A stretch of DNA of 64,000 nt from Pseudomonadota bacterium (GTDB taxonomy: Bacteria; Myxococcota_A; Polyangia; Polyangiales; Polyangiaceae), in assembly GCA_023431345.1 (NCBI GenBank), contig JAEYWK010000096.1:1-64000 (forward strand), given 5' to 3'. Below are positions 60,270 to 64,000 of the stretch, piece after piece. Every line of letters begins with the position of its first letter. Within the stretch, counting starts at the first letter, position 1. The position numbers and the translations under genes are program-made. The notes under the pieces are model-generated. The model saw nothing but the letters and a program-made list of their open reading frames with translations, had not been told where the DNA came from and did not search any database.

Positions 60270-61705
60270 GCGACGTCCCGAGAGAGATCGAGCGTGGCGA
60301 TGCGACGGTAGAGGGTGGCTCGCCCGATGCCGAGCAGCTTGGCGGCGCGCCCCACGCTGCCGTGAGTGGCGCGCAGGGCTCGCTGGATGGCGCGGCGCTC
60401 GAGCTCGCGCAGCGGGATGATGTCTTCCTCACTCGGCTCTTGGAAGCGGGCGCCGACCGCGCCGTTGACGTGCACGGTGGGCAAGATCGCAGGCAGGGCC
60501 AGCTCGCGAATGTCGGGCGGCAGGTCCGCGAGGGTGATCTCGTCGCTGCGGCAAGCGAGCAGGCTGCGGTGCACGACGTTCTGCAGCTCGCGCACGTTGC
60601 CGGGCCATGTATGGCGAGCCAGCGCCTCCAGGGCCTCGGGGGCGATGCTCTGCACGTCGCGCCCCACGTCCTTCGACAAGGAGCGCAGGAAGTGCCCGAC
60701 CAGCGTCGGAATGTCCTCCGTGCGGTCGCGCAGCGGCGGCAGCTGAATGGGGTACACGACCAGCCGGAAGTACAAGTCTTCGCGGAAGCGCCCGGCTTCG
60801 ACCTCGGCGCGCAAATCACGATGTGTCGCGCACACGATGCGCACGTCGATCGGGATTTCGCTCGAGCCACCCACGCGACGGATCGTCTTCTCTTGGATGG
60901 TGCGCAGCAAGCTGGCCTGCGTCTGCAAGCTCATCTCGCCGAGCTCGTCGAGCAGCAGCGTGCCGCCGTTGGCTTGCTCGAAGCAGCCGCGACGTTGCTG
61001 CGTCGCGCCCGTGAAGGCGCCGCGCTCGTGCCCGAACAGCTCGGACTCTTGAAGCGACTCGGGTATGCCCGCGCAGTTGATGGCGACGAACGGCCCCCGG
61101 CGCCGGACGCTGCCGGCGTGGATCGCCCGCGCCACCAGCTCTTTGCCGGTGCCGGATTCGCCGAACACGCACACCGCCACGTCGCTCTCGAGCACGCGCT
61201 GCACCTGCTGCGCCAGCTCGCGCATGGGCGGGCTCTTGCCGACGATCGAGCCGAGCACCGAGCGCTCCGTGAGCGCCGACTCCAGGCGCCGCACGTTCGT
61301 GAGCAGCTCGCGGCGCTCGTTCGCGCGGTGCACGGCCAGCAGCAGCCGGTCGCGATCGAGCGGCTTGGTCACGTAGTCGTAGGCGCCAGCCTGCATGGCC
61401 GCGACGGCCGTCTCGAGCTCGCGCTGCGCGGTAACGACGATGATCGGCAGCTCCGCGTCGCGCGCGCGGAGGTGTTGGATCACCTTGATGCCAGTCACTT
61501 CGCCCAGCCCCAGGTCCACGCACGCCAGCGACGGCGTCGGGCCCTCATGGTCGAGCACGCTGCGCGCCGACTCGTGCTCGACGATGCTGTAGCCTGCCCG
61601 CTCGAGCCAGAAGCGCATCAACCGCCGCGCGGTGGGATCGTCGTCCACCACGGCTACGCTGACCGGGGTGGGTCCCATGGATGGCGTGGTTTCGTCTTCG
61701 AGCAT
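60266..61705 (-). CDS. NtrC-family sigma-54-dependent response regulator
   Basis: ATG 61705 (MLEDETTPSMGPTPVSVAVV) gives 479 residues: receiver domain (VVDDDPTARRLMRFWLERAG, Asp64 in LACVDLGLG, Lys114 in VTKPLD), sigma-54 AAA domain (GESGTGKELVARAIHAGS at 182 on, GAFTGA at 229-234, CATHRDLRAEVEAGR, TWPGNVRELQNVVHRS) and Fis-type HTH (RRAIQRALRATHGSVGRAAK, IGRATLYRRIATLD). It is functionally complete for sigma-54 activation. The 4-bp overlap with the DHp-REC-HPt gene suggests one phosphorelay. Confidence 0.95.
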   Translation of the reverse strand: MLEDETTPSMGPTPVSVAVVDDDPTARRLMRFWLERAGYSIVEHESARSVLDHEGPTPSLACVDLGLGEVTGIKVIQHLRARDAELPIIVVTAQRELETAVAAMQAGAYDYVTKPLDRDRLLLAVHRANERRELLTNVRRLESALTERSVLGSIVGKSPPMRELAQQVQRVLESDVAVCVFGESGTGKELVARAIHAGSVRRRGPFVAINCAGIPESLQESELFGHERGAFTGATQQRRGCFEQANGGTLLLDELGEMSLQTQASLLRTIQEKTIRRVGGSSEIPIDVRIVCATHRDLRAEVEAGRFREDLYFRLVVYPIQLPPLRDRTEDIPTLVGHFLRSLSKDVGRDVQSIAPEALEALARHTWPGNVRELQNVVHRSLLACRSDEITLADLPPDIRELALPAILPTVHVNGAVGARFQEPSEEDIIPLRELERRAIQRALRATHGSVGRAAKLLGIGRATLYRRIATLDLSRDVA

Positions 61706-62664
61706 TGCTACTCCCCCCCAAAACGCACGTTCTGGTCCCGGCTTTAGACGCCTTCGTCCATGAAGCTCAGCCTGAGACTGAGAAAAGGCGTCGGGGCCGG
61801 GTTCCAGCAGCAACGGAACACACGTATCTATTCGATTTTACTGGGATTGACTGCGCGCCGACCCGACCCGTACGTCCGGACGAGCATTGGAACGCCATTC
61901 GCAATCGACCGGCCGCCTTGTCCGCGTCGTACCGAAAGCCAGAAGCCCGCAAGCTCCCTCTCCAGCGCGGTCTGCTCCGCGCCACCGGCGATACGTTGGA
62001 AGGACCGCGCGAAACGGACTCGTTCGATGTGGTGGCCGGCCCCGGCGGCGACCTGGGCGTGGTGCTGCTCGACGTGAGCTCTCGGCACCCCGATCCGTCC
62101 GTCGTCGGCAAGGCGCTGCTCGCCAAGGCCAAGCGCGGCCTCATCGAGCGCACGCCGCTCCACGCCGTGATGCTCGACCTGGTGCGCGCGCTGTTCGAAT
62201 TTCCGGGCACGGAGCTGCGCGTCACGCTCATGCGCTGCGAGGCGGCGACCGCGCGCGCGGAGATCGCCACGGCTGGCATGCCGCCGCTCATTTGTGCACA
62301 CACGAGCGGCAGCGTGAGCGTGCACCCGGCGCCGTCGCCGCCGCTCACGCCGACCACGATGCTGCCTCCGCCGGTGGAGGTCGTGCCGCTCGTTTGGGGC
62401 TCCACGTGGATGGCGGTCTCCGACGGCTTCACCAACGGCTCGGATCATCCGGACGCGGTGCGCCGCCTCGCCAAAGATCTGGAGCTGGTCGAGCGCGGCC
62501 TACACCTCAGCGGGCAAACGCCCGACGCTCTCTACGATCTGCTGGCTCGCCGCGTCTCTGAAGCCGGGCGCTTCTCGCGCGACGACGCGACCATCGTGCT
62601 CATCGGCGCAGACACCGGCGCGCGCCATCGAAGCGGCGTGCGTCTGGGTGGTACGGAGCTGTAA
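61681..62664 (+). CDS. SpoIIE-type PP2C-like phosphatase
   Basis: The frame is open from 61681 (327 residues), but the first about 80 residues, overlapping the divergent regulator's promoter, look non-coding; TTG 61918 is a plausible real start (248 residues). The SpoIIE-like core is seen as GPGGDLGVVLLDVSSRHPDP, with metal-binding Asp in DVS, MAVSDGFTNGSDHPD and SRDDATIVLIG (DDxT). Such phosphatases act on anti-sigma antagonists or kinase targets. The region 61780-61870 is AT-richer and may be the divergent promoter with gene 61705. Confidence 0.72.
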   Translation: MAWFRLRALLLPPKTHVLVPALDAFVHEAQPETEKRRRGRVPAATEHTYLFDFTGIDCAPTRPVRPDEHWNAIRNRPAALSASYRKPEARKLPLQRGLLRATGDTLEGPRETDSFDVVAGPGGDLGVVLLDVSSRHPDPSVVGKALLAKAKRGLIERTPLHAVMLDLVRALFEFPGTELRVTLMRCEAATARAEIATAGMPPLICAHTSGSVSVHPAPSPPLTPTTMLPPPVEVVPLVWGSTWMAVSDGFTNGSDHPDAVRRLAKDLELVERGLHLSGQTPDALYDLLARRVSEAGRFSRDDATIVLIGADTGARHRSGVRLGGTEL

Positions 62665-62703
62665 CGGCTCGAGATGACAGGGAGGCGGGGAGGCGGGGAA
62701 CGC

Positions 62704-62730
62704 AAGGTTGCCCGTTCGGCAACCTTCGTT
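62704..62730 (+). terminator. Hairpin terminator after the SpoIIE-type gene
   Basis: AAGGTTGCC-CGTTC-GGCAACCTT is a perfect 9-bp stem with a 5-nt loop, 40 bp after the phosphatase stop and followed by CGTTTCC, a short T-rich tail. It fits a rho-independent terminator. Confidence 0.6.
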
Positions 62731-62809
62731 TCCATGGCCGCTGACCATCTCGAGGGCCCAGGCGCATCACTGACAATACCCTGTCACCGAGGCACGCTAC
62801 GTTGGGTGA

Positions 62810-63016
62810 ATGACGAATTCGACGCAGTTCGCGAGCGAGGCGGATAAGTGGGCGAGTGAGCTGTGGAATGTGTCCCTGCTGCCGGTGCCGCAGCCGCTCA
62901 ATGACGCAGGGCCGCGGCTGCGCCTCGTGGAAAATGTCGACGAGAAGCGAAGCGCAGAGTCATTTCGGCGTCCTTTGGTGGTCGTGAGCGAAGCAGTGAG
63001 TGATATCCTGCGGTGA
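62810..63016 (+). CDS. Possible small protein of 68 residues
   Basis: The ATG at 62810 starts MTNSTQFASEADKWASELWN, with a Trp-containing amphipathic stretch, followed by a more basic tail. No ribosome binding site is obvious and no family is recognised. It lies 24 bp upstream of the GYF_2 gene in a region otherwise without genes, on the same strand. It may be a small gene or leader, or not coding. Confidence 0.35.
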   Translation: MTNSTQFASEADKWASELWNVSLLPVPQPLNDAGPRLRLVENVDEKRSAESFRRPLVVVSEAVSDILR

Positions 63017-63040
63017 CAGCCCCAGCCCTCGGAGGGAACC

Positions 63041-64000
63041 GTGACGGCCTCATTCGCGGACAATGAGATTTGGCACGTGCTCATCGACAGCGACGACATG
63101 AAGCGCATGAACGTCGACCAGCTCGACGACGCCTTTCGCCTCAGCCTCGTCGACGCTTCGACGCTGGTTTGGAAAGCCGGCATGAAGACGTGGCAGAGCC
63201 TCGGCTCGGTCGCGGGCCTCGATGACGCGCAGGAGCCGGAGGCCGCCCCGCGCCGCGCGCCTCCGCCGCCGCCCCCTCCGATGCCGGCGCCGCGCCAGCT
63301 GCACCCCGCGCGTGCCGTCACGGCTCCCAATCCGTTCTTGGCACCGCCAGGCGCGTTTCCTTCGCCAAACCCGTTCGCGATGGCGGCGCCGAACCCGTTT
63401 GCGGCGGCGCTGCCGGCTTCGCACGCCGCGCCCTTCTCGCCGCAGACGACCCTGAAAGCGCCCGTCTACAGCCCACCCCTGCGCGCGCCCGATCCGTACG
63501 TGCTGCCAAAGCGACGCGCCGCCGTGCCGAGCGAGGTGGACTTCCGTCGCGCCTCGGGCGGTGTGCGCTTCGGTCGCTGGTTGCTCGTCGGCTTGCTGCT
63601 CTCCGCTTCGGTGCTCGCGCTCTATCGACAGAACTTGCTCCGCGAAGGCGCGCGGCGCGTGGGCCTCGAGAACAAGTATTTGTACGGCGAGAAGCGGGTG
63701 ACGAGCTTCGTCGACGCGCAGGCTCCCGCTTCGGTCAAGCACGTGCTCGCGCAGCTGAAGCTCCTCCCCGGCCCGAATGCGCTCGCGCCGGCACCAGCTG
63801 TCGCCGCGGTCGCGCCGGTGTCGCCGGCAGCCACGCCAACGTCTGCCGACGAGGCGCCCGCCGCGAAGGCCGATGACGTGAAGGCCGAGGACGCGAAGCC
63901 GGACGGCGTGAAGACCGTGTCGCTCGATTCGCTACCGGTCGAAGTCGCAGCGGAAGCGGCGTCCGCGCCCGAGCCGCAAGCACCGTCGCCCGCGCAGAAG
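63041..64000 (+). CDS. GYF_2-domain membrane protein, partial at the window end
   Basis: GTG 63041, with GGAGGG 10 bp upstream, opens a frame of 320 codons that runs off the window. Residues 8-53 match the GYF_2/DUF4339 domain (EIWHVLIDSDDMKRMNVDQL, LVWKAGMKTWQSLGS with W-x-x-G-M-x-x-W). A Pro-rich linker contains several NPF motifs (APNPFLAPPG, PSPNPFAMAA, APNPFAAAL). One transmembrane helix (GRWLLVGLLLSASVLALY) leads to an outer part with Ala/Pro/Asp/Lys repeats. GYF_2 domains are thought to bind Pro-rich peptides. Confidence 0.82.
   Translation, partial: MTASFADNEIWHVLIDSDDMKRMNVDQLDDAFRLSLVDASTLVWKAGMKTWQSLGSVAGLDDAQEPEAAPRRAPPPPPPPMPAPRQLHPARAVTAPNPFLAPPGAFPSPNPFAMAAPNPFAAALPASHAAPFSPQTTLKAPVYSPPLRAPDPYVLPKRRAAVPSEVDFRRASGGVRFGRWLLVGLLLSASVLALYRQNLLREGARRVGLENKYLYGEKRVTSFVDAQAPASVKHVLAQLKLLPGPNALAPAPAVAAVAPVSPAATPTSADEAPAAKADDVKAEDAKPDGVKTVSLDSLPVEVAAEAASAPEPQAPSPAQK

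Overview
The window looks like a chromosomal segment of a large-genome myxobacterium (Myxococcota, probably Polyangia/Sorangium-like). This is inferred from very high G+C, many GTG/TTG starts, several lipoproteins with Gly/Ser/Ala-rich linkers after the lipobox Cys, Myxococcota-type Cys repeats (CGDGxxEGxEQCDD), a MYXO-CTERM-like tail, three Hanks-type Ser/Thr kinases and two sigma-54 activators. No strain is claimed.

Layout. 0.1-6.3 kb (minus): a three-gene operon with 4-bp overlaps: a large OmpA/peptidoglycan-binding protein, an M15-like peptidase and an RCC1-repeat lipoprotein. 6.3-7.4 kb: a stand-alone HIRAN-domain gene. 7.5-13.3 kb: an accessory island made almost wholly of toxin-antitoxin (TA) genes, most of them broken by frameshifts or truncation. 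Several cassettes are bounded by a 16-bp near-palindrome upstream and a 27-bp repeat downstream, and a 2.9-kb part lies between 137-bp collinear direct repeats containing a tRNA/tmRNA 3'-end-like sequence and a terminator. This is the most unusual part of the window.

13.5-19.7 kb (minus): a tightly packed set with sugar kinase, class II aldolase, class III aminotransferase, a second aldolase-like protein without zinc ligands and an MFS protein, followed by a GNAT. 19.7-28.5 kb: hrpA, a lectin-like lipoprotein, an M28 peptidase, rtcB and a lipoprotein. 28.5-35.6 kb (minus): lipoprotein, then a 1442-residue kinase-ATPase-TPR-GAF-sigma54 activator, then beta-propeller lipoprotein, facing a divergent Ser/Thr kinase across a palindrome-containing control region. 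37.3-41.8 kb: flavin-type oxidase/GST pair with divergent LysR, lipoprotein, nitrilase-family amidase. 42-44.4 kb: an ECF sigma operon.

44.5-47.7 kb (plus): queD, TlpA-like, a BFD-type [2Fe-2S] protein, ttcA and a TonB-like protein; tRNA modification and Fe-S/thiol chemistry dominate. 47.7-57.3 kb: B12-type radical SAM protein, HMGL-like synthase, matrixin protease, SAM methyltransferase, ECF sigma/anti-sigma pair, YyaL-like protein and a small membrane protein. 57.3-64 kb: signalling: a Ser/Thr kinase with an integral-membrane N-terminus, a DHp-REC-HPt protein without an ATPase domain, an NtrC-type regulator, a divergent SpoIIE-type phosphatase, and a GYF_2 membrane protein cut by the window end.
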